Below are positions 1 to 12,550 of a stretch of DNA of 64,000 nucleotides, piece by piece (the stretch's first letter is position 1; the number at the start of each line of letters is the position of its first letter). The notes under the pieces are model-generated. The model was not told the origin of the DNA. It saw only the letters and a program-made list of their open reading frames with translations, and ran no database searches. The DNA comes from Ectocarpus siliculosus (taxonomy: Eukaryota > Sar > Phaeophyceae > Ectocarpales > Ectocarpaceae), in contig FN648480.1 in the NCBI GenBank assembly GCA_000310025.1, forward strand, positions 106,606-170,605, given 5' to 3'. A program made the position numbers and the translations under genes.

Positions 1-244
1 GCCTTGTTGTGACCGGGGGGCGCGAGACCAGATACCCCCCTTACCCCATATGGGTGGATTTGGGGAAGTTTTCTTCCCCCCCCCCCCCCCACGCATACCT
101 CTGTAAACTTCGGGGCGTCCATCATTGCCGGTACATGTAAACGTCATGTCGTGTTGTTATCATCGTTGTTTCTGATGACGTTTGTTGACGTTCGTTTGCT
201 GCTATCCTTGTGTGTTTTGTTTCTGTCATCTAATCGTCCGTAAG

Positions 245-3200
245 ATGGACTTTGTGGACATCAACATGGGCTGTCCGATAGACCTGGTCTGCGATAAGGG
301 CATGGGCGCGGCTCTCATGGGCCGAAGTCGGAAGCTCCGCGGCATCATTGCGGTGAGACTGTGCTTTGAACCGTTCCAGGAACAGGTCCCGGAACGTTTC
401 CTTAGCAATTTCTTGCCCTCCAGTCAAACTCGAAGGGTCCGATTTTCGACTTGTCGCGCTAGTTTTCGGCGGAGACGAGGGTGATGGGGGCGACGAGGCA
501 CGTCGTGGTGTTGTCCCCTAGGCTGAAATATATTTTGCATCGATTAGAGGCCCCGTGGACTGGAAAAAGGTGATAGCACCAACGGGAGCCCCGTGAATAG
601 AAAAAAGTCGCACCGGCGAAAGGCCACGTGGGCTGCGAAAAAGTGGTAGTACCAACGGAAGGCACTGCGAAAAGGTGGCACCAAAACGCTATTCGCGAGA
701 TACATGCAGCAAGGGATACGTGTAATCCATTTGGCCTGTCTTGCCCGTCTCTTTCCCACACATTTTTCATTTTCTCGTCATGCTTGGTCTGTGTTGAGCA
801 GGGTGTGGCTCCCGTGACTATTACATGTGTCCACCAACTCTGTGAAGGTAGCGGCCAGTGTGTTCCTTGCCGTGGAGAGGAAGGTATAATAGTAGGCCTA
901 TGTTGTCTTAACCCTCCACTACTTTGGAAGGGAATCTCTCAGCCGACCGGCCTCCCGCGCCCACGTGTCTTGCGACCCCCCCCTCTTGGCGCGCGAGCAG
1001 GGCATGTCTTCTCAGCTGACGTGCCCCCTGACGGTGAAGATGAGGGTCGGCTGGGACGAAAAGAAGCCCAACGCGGACGTCGTGAGTGAAAAAAACGAAC
1101 ATAAATAATCCATGCTACACCAACCACAGACGGTGGTGTTAGGACCCGTCGGCAGGAGGCGTCTGTTGCTAACCCCCCAGTGGTGGGGAGTGAATCGGGG
1201 GTCGTCCCGATGGCCTGTGCGCCTGAAAGGTTGTGAGTGGGCGTATTTGGTTTCATTCCCTCGCTCCAACTCGAGCACCAATATCAAGTGTTCGAACGTA
1301 CAACCTATACGCGAAACGTCTACTGCTTTATCCGTTCCATTCAGCTGCCTTCCCCTTGTGGCTTGCACCTAGCGGGGTAGGATCGGTTGGAAGATTTGCG
1401 AGTACTGTAAAGCCAAACGCCGGTTCAACCGCCTGAACAAACAAGATCTGCTTTGTGTCGTGCCCCCCATGTATGAAATAATATTTTTTCGGTTTGAACC
1501 TCCCATCCGCGCAAACGCCCCGACGCTGATGTCAACCCCGCATCTCCCCCCCTTGTCAAGGTTGTTCGAACGGTACAGCGGGAGGCGGACCGGTGCCGGA
1601 AGAGGGGGTTCCCGGGATCGGTGGCGCGGGTCATGATCCACGGCCGCTCTCGCCTCCAGCGGTATAGCAAGCTGGCTGACTGGGACTATGTCCGTCAGGT
1701 ACATCGTGTTCTTGTTGGTGGCCGTGGCAATGGCAGTGGCAGTGGCGGTGGCCGTGGCGAGGTGTTGTTTTAGTTGGTGGTGGTGTTGTCGTCGTCGTGT
1801 CGGTGGAAGTGTTGTTGTGTCGTTGTCGCTTGCGCGTTCGTATATAGTTTTGTATTTTTGCGTAGCCACAATATATGTTCTGCTCAGCGTACGTCTTCGC
1901 GGACCCTGACTCCCGCACAGCTCCCGGCCATCGGACCTTGTCTCCTTCGTCGTTAGATTTTTTAGTTTTTTTCCCCCTTGTAGCGCGCCGCCCGCAGGTT
2001 CCAGCTACTGTATGACCTTGACGCTCGCCTTTGAATGGTTTTTTGCAACATCCCTATATAAACGGACTCGAAAACTCAAAGTACCATACGGCCTCTGTTC
2101 TCCTTTGAACGATCCGTTGCCACATCCATGGTAAAGATGGTGAGGAAAGTGAACACGTGAGGCGTGTCAATTGGTAGCCCTGAATGGGTTTGGTCTTGTT
2201 TCCACGACGCCTCGGGGGCGTCCATTACCCCCTGCGCGTGCCCTTTGGTTTTCGTATTTGGCTACGGCGGCGCGTAGGGCGTGCATTGCCCCCTGCGCAT
2301 GCCCTTTGGTTTTGGCATTGGTCTACATGTATCCCTTGGTCAAGGCGACCGCGCTCTTGGACCTATGACTCCAACGCCTCGGTCAACGACCGGGAACTAC
2401 CATGGGACTGAAGAAATGTTGTGGCAACAAATCGTGTTATGTCACACGCGCCACCCATTTCCAAAAATCATGCATTTTGCGGTAGGTCTGCGGCCTAACG
2501 CTTTGCAGTCCCTACCCCACCCGGCCCGCCGCCGCTCTTTTCTGACCATTGTTTCCGCCCCCCAATATCTACCACGCACCCCTCACAGGTGGCTGTGTCT
2601 CAAGACCCCGCTCTGAGGCCGCTACCGGTGATCGGCAACGGCGACATCTTGTCTTGGAGGGACCACGAGGAACGGCTGGAGCAGGCCAGGGAGCTGCAGT
2701 CGCAGCAGGGGGAGGGGGAAGGGAGCCAGTGGAGCACGTGCTGCATGCTCGCTAGGTCGGTCGAGTGCGCTGAGTTGGTTGTCTGCTGTCGTTAATGTTC
2801 TTCGTTTTGTTCGCCTTTGCCCTGGTCCGCCCATGGGGGGGGGGCTCCCACTGGGAATCATGGACACCCCCAGGATGGTCTATTGTACACACCGGAGTAG
2901 GATCTAGTCTGACACAGTGAAACCTATGAAGTACCTTGGATGCTTTATTTTGTAGGATTACTCCAGGCCATGCTTGTATGTGGTCCGTTCCGTTGCCCCA
3001 TCCTCCCCGTCCCCTGCCCCCTGATTCCTGTCCCCTGTTCTTGGCCTTTTTCCTTCTTTGTTTTCGGGTTTATTCGTTTGTGGTTGTGCTGCAGGGGTGC
3101 CTTGATTAAGCCGTGGCTTCCGACCGAGGTGAAGGAGAAGAGGGACTGGGACATCTCCTCCTCGGAGAGGCTTGACATCTACAGGTCAGCAAGATTAACG

Positions 3201-5976
3201 TGACACGTCTTGATCACACGGATCACATGGCCCTGCCAAGATTAGTGTGTTAATAGAGACAGAAAGGTGACGTGAAGAAAGTTGGGATCACGTCATCGTA
3301 CTTGAGCGTTTGGTTCCGATGCGGCTTGGATATGCCGCGAAAGAATGATGCGAGCAACTAGGCTATTGGCGCACCTTTCGTTTCCCGTAGAATTCCAGCG
3401 ACCATCACAACAGGACGGAACCTAGAAGCGGAGAAGCGAGATTGTCGACGACCCTGTGCACACGCCATGTCAGCACCGCTCATCTGCCGAGAAAGATGCG
3501 CCTCGGCTTGTGTAGGGTGCAGTCGTTTATTGTTGCTGCGGCTTTCGCGATCTCCTCTTGCATTCGTCGAATTTCGTCCCCATTCGCGTCGTTAATTTCG
3601 CGGTACATTGTGTTTTTCCGAGGTGAGATCATAAGGAGGGTAAGACGCGATTCTACATAGAATAACCACGACACCTGGTGTCTGCAATTTTTCCGACCTT
3701 TCGTTAAGGCGTATGGCGGGCCAGCCTCCAGCCACCTTCGTCGTCTATCACGCATCGATGGTTCCAGGCAGCGGCGCAAGGCCGGACATTAGTTCTGAGA
3801 GGCTGTGTGCTGAGAAAACGATTACGCCTGATCTGAAGAGCGAACGACGAACGTTCGAAGAGGACCATCAGGAACCATTATTTCTTCCTCAACCACTGCT
3901 TGCTGCCGTCGCAAGTTCAATGTCTATGGAGTGGTGGAAGCGGAAGGGGCACGTTTTGGAATGCCGAAATGCGTTCCATCATTTTGTTATTTCGTGTTGC
4001 TGCTTCCGTTTCTGCCTTTCATGGGAAACACCAACGGCGACGGCGACCAACAAGCAGGAAGTTTGTGAACTTTGGGCTTGAGTACTGGGGGTCCGACCAG
4101 ATGGGCGTGAACAAGACGAGGCGATTCCTCCTGGAGTGGCTGTCGTTCACGTGCCGGTACATCCCGGCTGGAGTGCTGGAGGTCCTCCCTCAAAGGATCA
4201 ACGAGAAGCCCCCTCCATTCGTGAGTGAATTAGCTGTGTAGTTACGTACCTTGCTGACGTTTCCCTCCATTCGTGAGTGAATTATCGGCGTAGTTACGCA
4301 CTTGCTGGCGTTTCCCTCCGTTCGTGAGCGAACTCTCTGCCAGTTGTTGTGCGCTTGCTGTCGTACCCGTCGGTTTGTGAGTGAATTACCCGCGAGTACC
4401 GTAGGGTGGCACGAGATACCACACTTACAGAAGGTTCCGCGCCTGTAACGATATTTGTTTTTTGCCCTGGAGCAAGCATCCTTCCATGACACGGTCACAG
4501 AAGATACCCCACCCCCTCTAAGTTGAACCGCAAATACATATCCAAGGAGTCCCATATCACACCGGCTGTGGCAAGCCGTGATTATGTTCACACAAAGAGC
4601 GCCAGGGCTATGGTGACCGGCTACACCGCGGGGATGAACGAAACACTCAACACTGCTGAACGCATCGCGGCTGAGACTCCGGTGAGCCAGAGTCCAGCGG
4701 CGGCGCCACGCCCAATTGCGTCATGAGTATTTTTCGGTGGCCCCGGGAAGTCCCGCAGCACTCGCTGTGCCTGCCGCCGCCCGTGTTGCTGAGGACCGCG
4801 TTGGAGAACCTACTGCTGACACGTCCGCGACAACACCTGCTGTGCCTGGCACCGCCCGCGCTACTGAGGCCCGCACGTGATACGTGTAACGTTATCACTC
4901 CCCCGTGATTATCACACACTTACCCTGCAGGGTCGTGGGGCGCACTTCGTTCCACGAGTGGCGTTGTCACACTCCCATCTGTATCACACCCCTTTATTGT
5001 CACACCCCCTGCAGGCCTGCCGGTGGGGCCGTGTGGGCTCAATTCATCCCATGGGTGACATCATCATACCCCATCTTAACCACACCCCTTGTTGGCACAC
5101 CCCCTGCGCGGTGGGGTCCTGTGAGTGCAGTTTCATCACACGGTTCACACAAGATATCACACCCCTTACGGAACACCACAAGAATGTTGTCACACGGGTG
5201 TGGTATCTTATGTCACCTACGGTAGTGACGTAGTTGCTGTCATTCCCCTCCGTTCGCGAGTGATCTAGCTGCGACTACGGACGGATTGTCGTCCCCGTTT
5301 TCATTTTGTCGTTCCACGAAATCGCTGCGGTTGAACCGGTGCTCTTCTTGGTTGTTTGAACCTCGGATAACCGATTGTTTGACTGACGTTGGTCTGGTTC
5401 CCTCCTGCCCCTCAACCCCTCTCGCACGATCTCCGTCCCCACCTGTCTGTTTCTGTGTGATGCATTTCGTCCTCTTGGTTCGCCAGAATGGGCGGGATGA
5501 CCTGGAGAGTCTCATGTGCAGCCTGAACCCTAAGGACTGGATCAAGATCTGCGAAATGCTGCTAGGACCCACGCCGAAGGACTTCGAGTTCGAGCCCAAG
5601 GTTATTCTCCGCACGATGGACGCTGACGACTTCATAACTTTTTCAGCTAACCTTGACAACCGCGCGACTTGTCCTCTGCCCCCCCCCCCCCCCCCCCGTT
5701 GGTCTTGCGGCACCTCGCGCCCTGTGGACTTTGGTCAATGGTATTATAGTCACATGTTAGAAGGTCTAATGCTGGAAAGTGTTAAGCTGCTGACCCCCGA
5801 CATAGTAATCGAATACCGTCGGGTGTCGGCGCCAGCACACCCCTTGTCGAACGCGACTCTGACCCCCCCTTGCCTTTCCCCGCGTTTCCGCGATAAAACC
5901 ATGCCGTGCTCTGCCGCAGCACAAGGCGAGTTCGTACGCGCCGCAAGCCGCCCAGGCGCCCGCCGCCGGTGTGTAG
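245..5976 (+). CDS. DUS3: tRNA-dihydrouridine(47) synthase, DUS3 type (3' part, eight exons)
   Basis: The family reduces uridine to dihydrouridine in the variable-loop region of tRNAs, using FMN and NADPH. Exons: 245-352, 1001-1081, 1561-1698, 2589-2755, 3095-3184, 4058-4220, 5487-5600 and 5920-5976. All junctions are GT-AG and the phases agree, giving 305 residues and a TAG stop. The visible part opens with [14 protein letters not shown], whose Cys (visible residue 10) is the DUS catalytic cysteine. HGRSR (residues 90-94, FMN phosphate contact), VIGNGDI and ARGALIKPW of the TIM barrel follow. The C-terminal helical domain contains [17 protein letters not shown] and RFLLEWLSF, close to animal and fungal DUS3. 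The protein ends HKASSYAPQ, like the HKANAY tail of the human protein. The N-terminal zinc-finger half must lie left of the window; bases 1-244 look like intron. The start of exon 3 of this list is the least certain boundary. Confidence 0.93.
4211..4390 (+). repeat. Tandem repeat spanning a DUS3 splice donor
   Basis: The end of the exon closing at 4220 and its GTGAGT donor are repeated downstream with the donor GT at 4221, 4273, 4324 and 4377, a period of 51-53 bp. A decayed fifth copy lies near 5245. Each unit carries a variant of CTCCATTCGTGAGTGAATT. The period is not a multiple of three and the first unit contains an in-frame TAG. Use of a downstream donor would therefore truncate the protein, so the first donor is the functional one by homology. 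Confidence 0.85.
4397..5224. mobile_element. Non-autonomous inverted-repeat element in DUS3 intron
   Basis: The left end reads TACCGTAGGGTGGCACGAGA followed by TACCACAC. The right end, reverse-complemented, reads TACCGTAGGTGACATAAGA followed by TACCACACC. The 828 bp between contain many short degenerate repeats of the same TATCACACCCC-type word and no coding sequence. A TA flanks both ends if the outermost TA is read as target duplication. It belongs to the same family as the elements near 12551, 18649 and 38012. Confidence 0.65.
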
Positions 5977-7029
5977 GCGTATGCGCAGCGGGCTTCTGGT
6001 TTCACCTGGTCTGCATCGCCGGCGTCATGTGGCACGGCACTGGTGGTCGCCACCATGTTGAGCGAGGAGGTTGGAGGCATTGGTGACGGTTCGGGTTGGT
6101 GTTGCACCGAGCGGGCCCGCAGTCAATCAAATACAAGGCTCAAATGTTCACGCAACACTGAGATTAGAAAACACAGCTCAGCAGAGCATTCAAAATTAGA
6201 CCCTATGTTGGCCTGTGCTCGATGGTGGTAAGACACTGAGCCTAGACCCGAAATTTGCTTCAGGTTATCCGGGCATCTACTATCACATGTATTTGTTTCC
6301 TCAATTCGTTGACGCCGTTGGCACCCATGTGGCATGGGTAGTAGAGACTGCGAGTGATCTCTCTGTGGCTGCCACATTCCCAACACGTTTCGCGTCTGTT
6401 GGCGTCCTGGTTGTTGCGATTCAGGGGTTGCGTTGTGGTAGACCAGCTGTTTGCTCTTCGCAGTAGACTTTGGAAAGGGGTGCGGGGAACACAGGTGGAT
6501 TCGCAGGCGGGTACGTACGCAATACTGGCTTTCTGTTCCGAGGTTGTTTCTCGCGTGTCCGACGGGGGTTCGTCCGAGTTGTTCCGGCCTTTGAGGCGCC
6601 GTGCAGCCTGCTACATAGCGCGTACGGCAGAGATTGAGGCAACTTATTTCGCTATTTACTGGTAGTTCCATGGAGACAACAATAGTGCAGTGTCATGGGT
6701 TGCGGCCAACGTTAGAGCGAGGGGGGGGTAATGCGCGGCCGACGTTACCTTTTCTTTGTTTCATTTCCGGAGTGATGTCTTCCCGAGCGTTTCCGCATTC
6801 AATATGTGTGATTGCAGCAGCGAAACGATGGTGGGTTCCGAGCGGGACGAATCTAACATCTTTAGGAAGTATTTTGACGATCGATGAAGTACTACAGTAT
6901 CGATATGAAGTGATTGCTCTCCACGATGACAGTGTACACACCTTCGTAGATGCGCACCAGAAAAAATAGTGAGTGAGCAAGTGCGCGGCATGCCGCAGAC
7001 CCTTGCTTGAAATAGCGCAAGGAAGGTTG
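5977..7029. other. Intergenic, nothing recognised
   Basis: This stretch lies between the DUS3 stop and the left border of the duplicated ankyrin segment. It contains only short unsupported open frames and no repeat or RNA gene that I can recognise. Confidence 0.5.
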
Positions 7030-8940
7030 GAAGTCCTCACGCAAGACATGTGGTAGTAGTTTGCACGTTTCTTGGTTATTGTTTGGTGAACATCCCGGCA
7101 GGGATCCTGCAGGGAATCGGATGATGATCCATGAACACACCCGAAATGTATGTTTTAGTTTTGTGATTAATTATTTCACAAAGGAAATGTACCACCGTCG
7201 CAGGGTCCAAGGCACTATCTGCCGATTATGTCGTTCGCTGTGCGCTAGATGGCGCCGAAGGTTATGTCCCCAGACGCTCGTGAGGGTCGCGACCATGGGC
7301 GAATGCGAAATGTGTGTATGTTGCGCTCTGGGTGTGCTACTCTCTGTCATCGGCAACTGCGTGTGCCCTAGTTTCATACTTCTATCGTAGGAGGCTGTTT
7401 TGGTGGGTTGCGAAACTACCTTTGCGGACATGTGTACCGAGCTGCGCACACATGATACAAATCTACCCATTCTGATGGTTCCATTATCCTCCTGTGGGCG
7501 TGGTTGCATCTCCCCAGCGGGAAGGTTGAGTAGTGTGGGACCTCTGCTCGGTAACCCGAAAAGTGGCGGAAAGTCAGACCGGTGATTGGCGGATACTACG
7601 CAGTCCCGACACCGCCATTGTGTCGGTTTTAGGGTTGGTCCCTGTACCGTTTGGCACCCACGGGCCCCCTCCAAGTCACCGCTAGCTGCCAGCACACAGC
7701 TGCTGCATCTCAGGTAGGCTGCAGGGGACGGCGAACAGCACAGGACACCACAAGCACCACCGCCGTACCACACGCAGGCGTCTAGCCCTCGTCGCCTGGC
7801 CTGGGCCTCGGTACGTCTCGAGCAGCCCTATATTGCAACATGTCAACGCCTCCGTCACTGGACAGGCCTCGAGTCACCAACCAGCTACATGAGAGGCCGC
7901 ACGTGAGGGTTCGACTTGGCTCACCGCTGCCATCCTCTCAACTGGATCGATCGACATCGACGAACGCGACCCCTCGAGTGCGACCCCTCTCTATCACGCC
8001 ATCTACAACGATCACCCGGGCGTTGTCAGGATCCTACTTTAGCAAGGGAGCGAGTGTTTCAGCGACCAACGATGACGGCGATACCGCGTTGCATTTTTCG
8101 GCCTTCAAGGGAAACCTGGTCGTGACCTAGATGCTGCTCAAGGCAGGGGCAAGCGTGGTAGCCACGAGTGCTCAGGGTGCCACACCGCTTCACTTCGCAG
8201 CAGAGAAAGGGAATTTGGAGGTGGCGAAAGTGATGCACGCAGGCGCTGACGTAAACAGCCGCATGCCCAGCGGAGAGACGCCGTTGTAGAGTGGAATGCC
8301 GTTTGGCTCTTTGCCTCCTCATCGTTTCTCGCCTGAGAAGCGAGGAAAATCGTTAAATTTCCCGTGGTCTCGCAGGCTAGCAGCTAGTTGCAGGAGTAGC
8401 CTCCAGTATTGTTGTTCTCTTTGTCGTCGTTTTGAAATGTATGGATAGTCCGATTCTTAGGGTTGGTGTCGGAACCGATGATTTTGAGAGTATCCTACAG
8501 CACTATTTGCAGGAACAGCCTGCAGTCCAATATTTTGTCCATCATCGTCTGGCAAATCGTTTCGAAATTCCGTGTTGATAGACCTTAGAGATGTTGCCGG
8601 TGTATACACAGTATGTATCGGACAACACGCCATTGGTATCTCACCTCACATCGAGTGACCAACAGATTGTTGCCACCGTTATTTCATCGCGGATTTTCCT
8701 GTTGAGTGAGACGGGGTTTCTTTGCAAAGGTTGAGGATAAGGAGGGCCACCGATATCCTCCACGCGGTGCTATTTGGTGGCGCTGCACGAGAGTGAGTGT
8801 CGACAATTGCGTTCTTTGGCGCCACGAGCAATGAATGACGCGGAATCCCTCTGGTGTGCGAAACTTCCGGTTTTGAATGGAGAGGGTATACGCCTCGGGT
8901 GGTGACGTCAGTACTCAAGTGCGGTTGAGCCCTCGTACAC
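7030..8940 (+). repeat. Left copy of a tandem segmental duplication
   Basis: Its landmarks recur in order in 9478-13730. The upstream GTCCTCACGC near 7035 matches 9480, and the CACCGTCG/CATCGTCG words near 7193 match 9662. The ankyrin start at 7840 matches 10385. The GTCGTTTTGAAAT word near 8427 matches 12531, and the GAATGGAGAGGGTA word near 8874 matches 13655. The right copy is longer because it keeps the rest of the ankyrin gene and carries an inserted inverted-repeat element. Confidence 0.8.
7840..8290 (+). pseudogene. Ankyrin-repeat pseudogene (truncated copy of the gene at 10385)
   Basis: The ATG and first codons match the intact gene at 10385, but a two-base gain around 7892 (GAGAGGCC against GAGGCC) shifts the frame. 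A further base gain near 8040 restores a frame reading SKGASVSATNDDGDTALHFS. A TAG at 8128 then replaces the AAG of the intact copy. Similarity ends near 8290, at the codon that reads TAC in the intact gene and TAG here, so about two thirds of the ankyrin domain and the C-terminus are missing. It was left behind when the segment duplicated and has no sign of function. Confidence 0.85.
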
Positions 8941-10384
8941 CTCAGTCACAGCGGTACATCCATGCAGGCATATCCATGTCTGATGATGATGCCGCTAAAT
9001 CAAGATAGATACAGAGATGCCCGATCACCATCACTTCACTTGAGATGTAGTCTGGCCGAAGGATGGATCTCCCGTCTGTTGGTGCGCATCGAAAGCGCAT
9101 TAAATGCGGGTCGAAGGCGCTAACCGGCTGGCCAATGAAGAGATCAGATGTCGGTGCCAGCGGGCAAGATCGCGAACGCCAATACGACAAATCCTTTCTG
9201 CTCAGAGACACACACCTTAGATCTACATGTATGTCCTCGCCTAAACCCAGGAAGACGCCGATTCAAGAGCGGAGGACAGCACAAGGGTTGTTTCAAGCCC
9301 AGCCGAAGGCAGAATATCGCTGTACGTAGACTACGTATGTTGCATCTCCCAACGTGACAGTCGTTAATTCCCACGACTCAGGAGGGCATCGTGTCATATC
9401 AGCAGCCACAGTGAAAATTCATCACCCTATGTAGCATTCCACGGACAGACCCGCTTCTTTACGTAGTATCGTAGGTGTCAGTCCTCACGCGAGACCGTGC
9501 AGTTTACTGCGCTCTTTCCTGGTCTTCTTGGCTACCATTTTTTTTGTTAACATATGCCCAGCAGGAACGAACCCAGTATCAGCAGCAACAGTCTATCCAT
9601 CATGCACCCCTTGTTGTATCCATACGTCGTTTCGCGAATATTCAACCGGACAGATATGTACCATCGTCGTAGGGTCCACGGTACACGGTGCGTGTCGATC
9701 GATTTACACATTCAATGTAGGCTCTGTGCTACTTTGTAGATGGTGCCACATGATATTTACCCGCCTTATCGTGAGGGCCATAACGAGGGGGCGGGTGTGA
9801 GGTGTGTGTGTGGCGCACTTTTGGTTCGGTTGTGCTCGGCTCTCCTTCATCGACAAGTACAGTACATTGGACCCTGTGTGGAGGGTTGCGAAACTGCAAA
9901 GGCTACGTACAAGACATGCGAGACTTGTATGTGCCGGCGCAGTAGATGCTGTAAAATTGTGCTGTTCCAAGCTACATGTATGGTGGCCCCTTCCCTGCTG
10001 TGGGCGTGTGATATGCCCCAGTTCCAGCTCCCCGGCTGCAAGGTTGAGTCGTGTTGTGTGCGGGGCTGTGTGTTACACAACTCGGTTCGCGGTATTGCGG
10101 CGGAATAGCATTGACAGTAGCTAATTGAGAGAGGCCAGACGCCAGACGCCAGGTGAATTAGAGACCGCTGATTGGTGGATGCCGCACCGTCCCGCCGTCA
10201 AATTGTGGTCCGTGTTCGGTAGGGTGTGGCGCAGCAATACTCTTCGGGCATACACGGGCCCCCTCCAAGTCACCCCACGGCGCGACACGACAGCGCACAG
10301 GCTTATAGCAGAACGGGACATCACACACACCGCCGCCGTACACACGCAGACGTCTAGCCCTCGTCCCTGGTCCAGCACTGCAAC

Positions 10385-12156
10385 ATGTCATTGCCCCCGC
10401 TACTACAGCAGAGTCCACGAGTCGTTATCAACAAGCTACATGAGGCCGCACGTGATGGGTCGACTTGGCTCACCGCTGCCATCCTCTCAACTGGATCGAT
10501 TGACATTGACGGGGGCGATTCCTCGGGGGGGACCCCTCTCATGCACGCCATCTGCAACGATCACCCGAGCGTTGTTAGCATCCTACTTAGCAAGGGAGCG
10601 AGTGTTTCAGCGATCAACGATGAGGGCAATACCGCGTTGCATCTTTCGGCCTTCGCGGGGTACGTGGTCGTGACCAAGATGCTGCTCAAGGCAGGGGCAA
10701 GCGTGGCAGCCACGGGTGCTCAGGGTGCCACACCGCTTCACTTCGCAGCAGAGAAAGGGCATTTGGAGGTGGTGAAAGTGCTGACGCACGCAGGCGCTGA
10801 CGTAAACAGCCGCATGCCCAGCGGAGAGACACCGTTGTACGGTGCAGCGTGGGCGGGATGGGTGGACGTTGTCAAGGAGCTGCTCCGCGCGAAGGCCAAC
10901 CCTTTGCTGACTAGAGTGAATCTGGCCTGGCAGCACCTTCCCTTGGATACAGCTGCTCAGAACGGGCGCTTAGGAGTTGTACTCGAGCTGCTTCAGAGGT
11001 TCGGGATCCGGGGCTGTGGCGGTGGCACCGGTGGCGTGACAGCCCTGCAACTTGCTGCCATGAAACCCCACATGGACGTCATGCTCGCCTTGACAACCGC
11101 CGGGGTGGTCGACACAGGCATTGCCCTCGTCAAGGCCACCAGCTTTGGCCACATGGATGTTGTGAAGTTCCTATTACAGCAGCAGAACGGGACGCCTTCA
11201 GAAAAATCCGCGTACGTAAGCCGCCCGCGCGACCCTTGCGGCAGGACACCTTTGATTTGCAACATCGATGTCGGCTTGAACCAGTCGTGCTCTCCAAAGG
11301 TGGTGCGGTTGCTCGTCGACGCTGGAGCAGACACGACATCGATCGTTCGCTTCACCATCCAACCGGGAACATTGCCAGTCGTATGCACGCCCTTGTCTCT
11401 CGCTACCGAAGCCCTGCGCATAAAGATAGCCTACCGGAAAGCCATTCCAGACGAGCTGCTGCGCCGGCTGGAGCTGATCCGCCGCTTGCTATTGCGGGTG
11501 GAGGCCGTCCATGCGACTTCTTGGCTCTGGCAAAATGGGGTTCCCCGTGTTGGGTTGCCTGCGGGGGGTACTGCTGCCACCGAGACCGAGTCATCCTCGA
11601 CAACTGCACCACAGCTGAGAACGGTGTTGCCCATCCTGAGGCGTAGGGCGCGTGGACGAGGCTTTGTTTCGGCGAGCCTATGCAGGTTAGTGGCGATAAG
11701 ATAATTTGCAACAAATCGCCATCAATGCTTGCATTATTGGCTCGATATGTTGTTGCCTATTTACCACGTACAGTGCTGGTGTAGTGTGAATGCCCCCCGC
11801 CCCCCCCGCCAGCACTTTTTGTCGATCTTGACTGTTTTCGGGGTATTTCGCGGTCATTCTGTACCACAACAATCAGGATGCATCACGCCTTGGTGTTCAG
11901 TCAAGCCTTGGATTTCCTTCAATCAAGGTTAGATAACCGAGGAGTTCGGGTTCTTTTGGCTGCTGGGCAGCTGCGCCATCCTCCCGTTCTGATTGCGGAC
12001 CCAACAGCAAATAATTGTTGTTGCTGTAGCAGCTAGCGCTCGAGCCCGCCCCCATCGATCAATGTGTGCATCGTTGCTCTCTCGCGGATTCTGGTCTGTT
12101 TTCTGAAACCCTCGTGCTATTCCAGGTATGCAGTCAAGCTTGATGGAAAGCCGTAA
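10385..12156 (+). CDS. Ankyrin-repeat protein
   Basis: Exon 1 runs 10385-11685 from the first ATG (CAACATGTC). It ends at a GTTAGT donor in phase 2, although the frame stays open to 11704. A matching acceptor TATTCCAG at 12125 gives a short last exon 12126-12156 encoding a tail ending KLDGKP and TAA, for about 443 residues. Ankyrin repeats of about 33 residues run from about residue 50 to 320, with clear TPLMHAI, TALHLSAFAGY, TPLHFAAEKGH and TPLYGAAWAGW cores. They are followed by a degenerate block with GIRGCGGGTGG and VDTGIAL that I recall from Ectocarpus ankyrin proteins. The protein should bind partner proteins, and I see no enzymatic domain, signal peptide or membrane segment. The two-exon structure is inferred. 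The single-exon reading to 11704 is the alternative. Confidence 0.82.
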
Positions 12157-12550
12157 TTCGTCGGCCATCGACTGGATGGCTGCATTTTGCGGTGTGTGGG
12201 TGAGCTACCAGAGTACGGGTGGCAGTGCCGCTGGGCTTGAGTGGTCAACGATAGCTCCTCACGACCGTAAGATGTAAACGCTAGCCATACAGCCGAAACA
12301 GTACGACAGAGTTGCGGGTGGTTACAAACCTTCGTGTTAACCCGAAAGGGAAATTCGGGAACCCTTACCACTTGGGGTATGCTGATGCTGAGAGTTGGTC
12401 ATAGTCTGTCTTAAGTTATTTCAATTGCTTTGTTTCTCGCCCATGATGCGGAGAGACTGCTGAGTATTCCGCGGCTGTGCACGGCTATCGAAAGAAGCAG
12501 CCTCCACTGTTGTAGTTCATCGTCTGGAATGTCGTTTTGAAATACTGTAT

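Noticed and set aside
5286-6086. Single open frame of 266 codons over the last DUS3 exons
   Set aside because: It includes exon 5487-5600 but then runs through the intron. Homology resumes only after the acceptor at 5919, in another frame, giving the conserved HKASSY tail.
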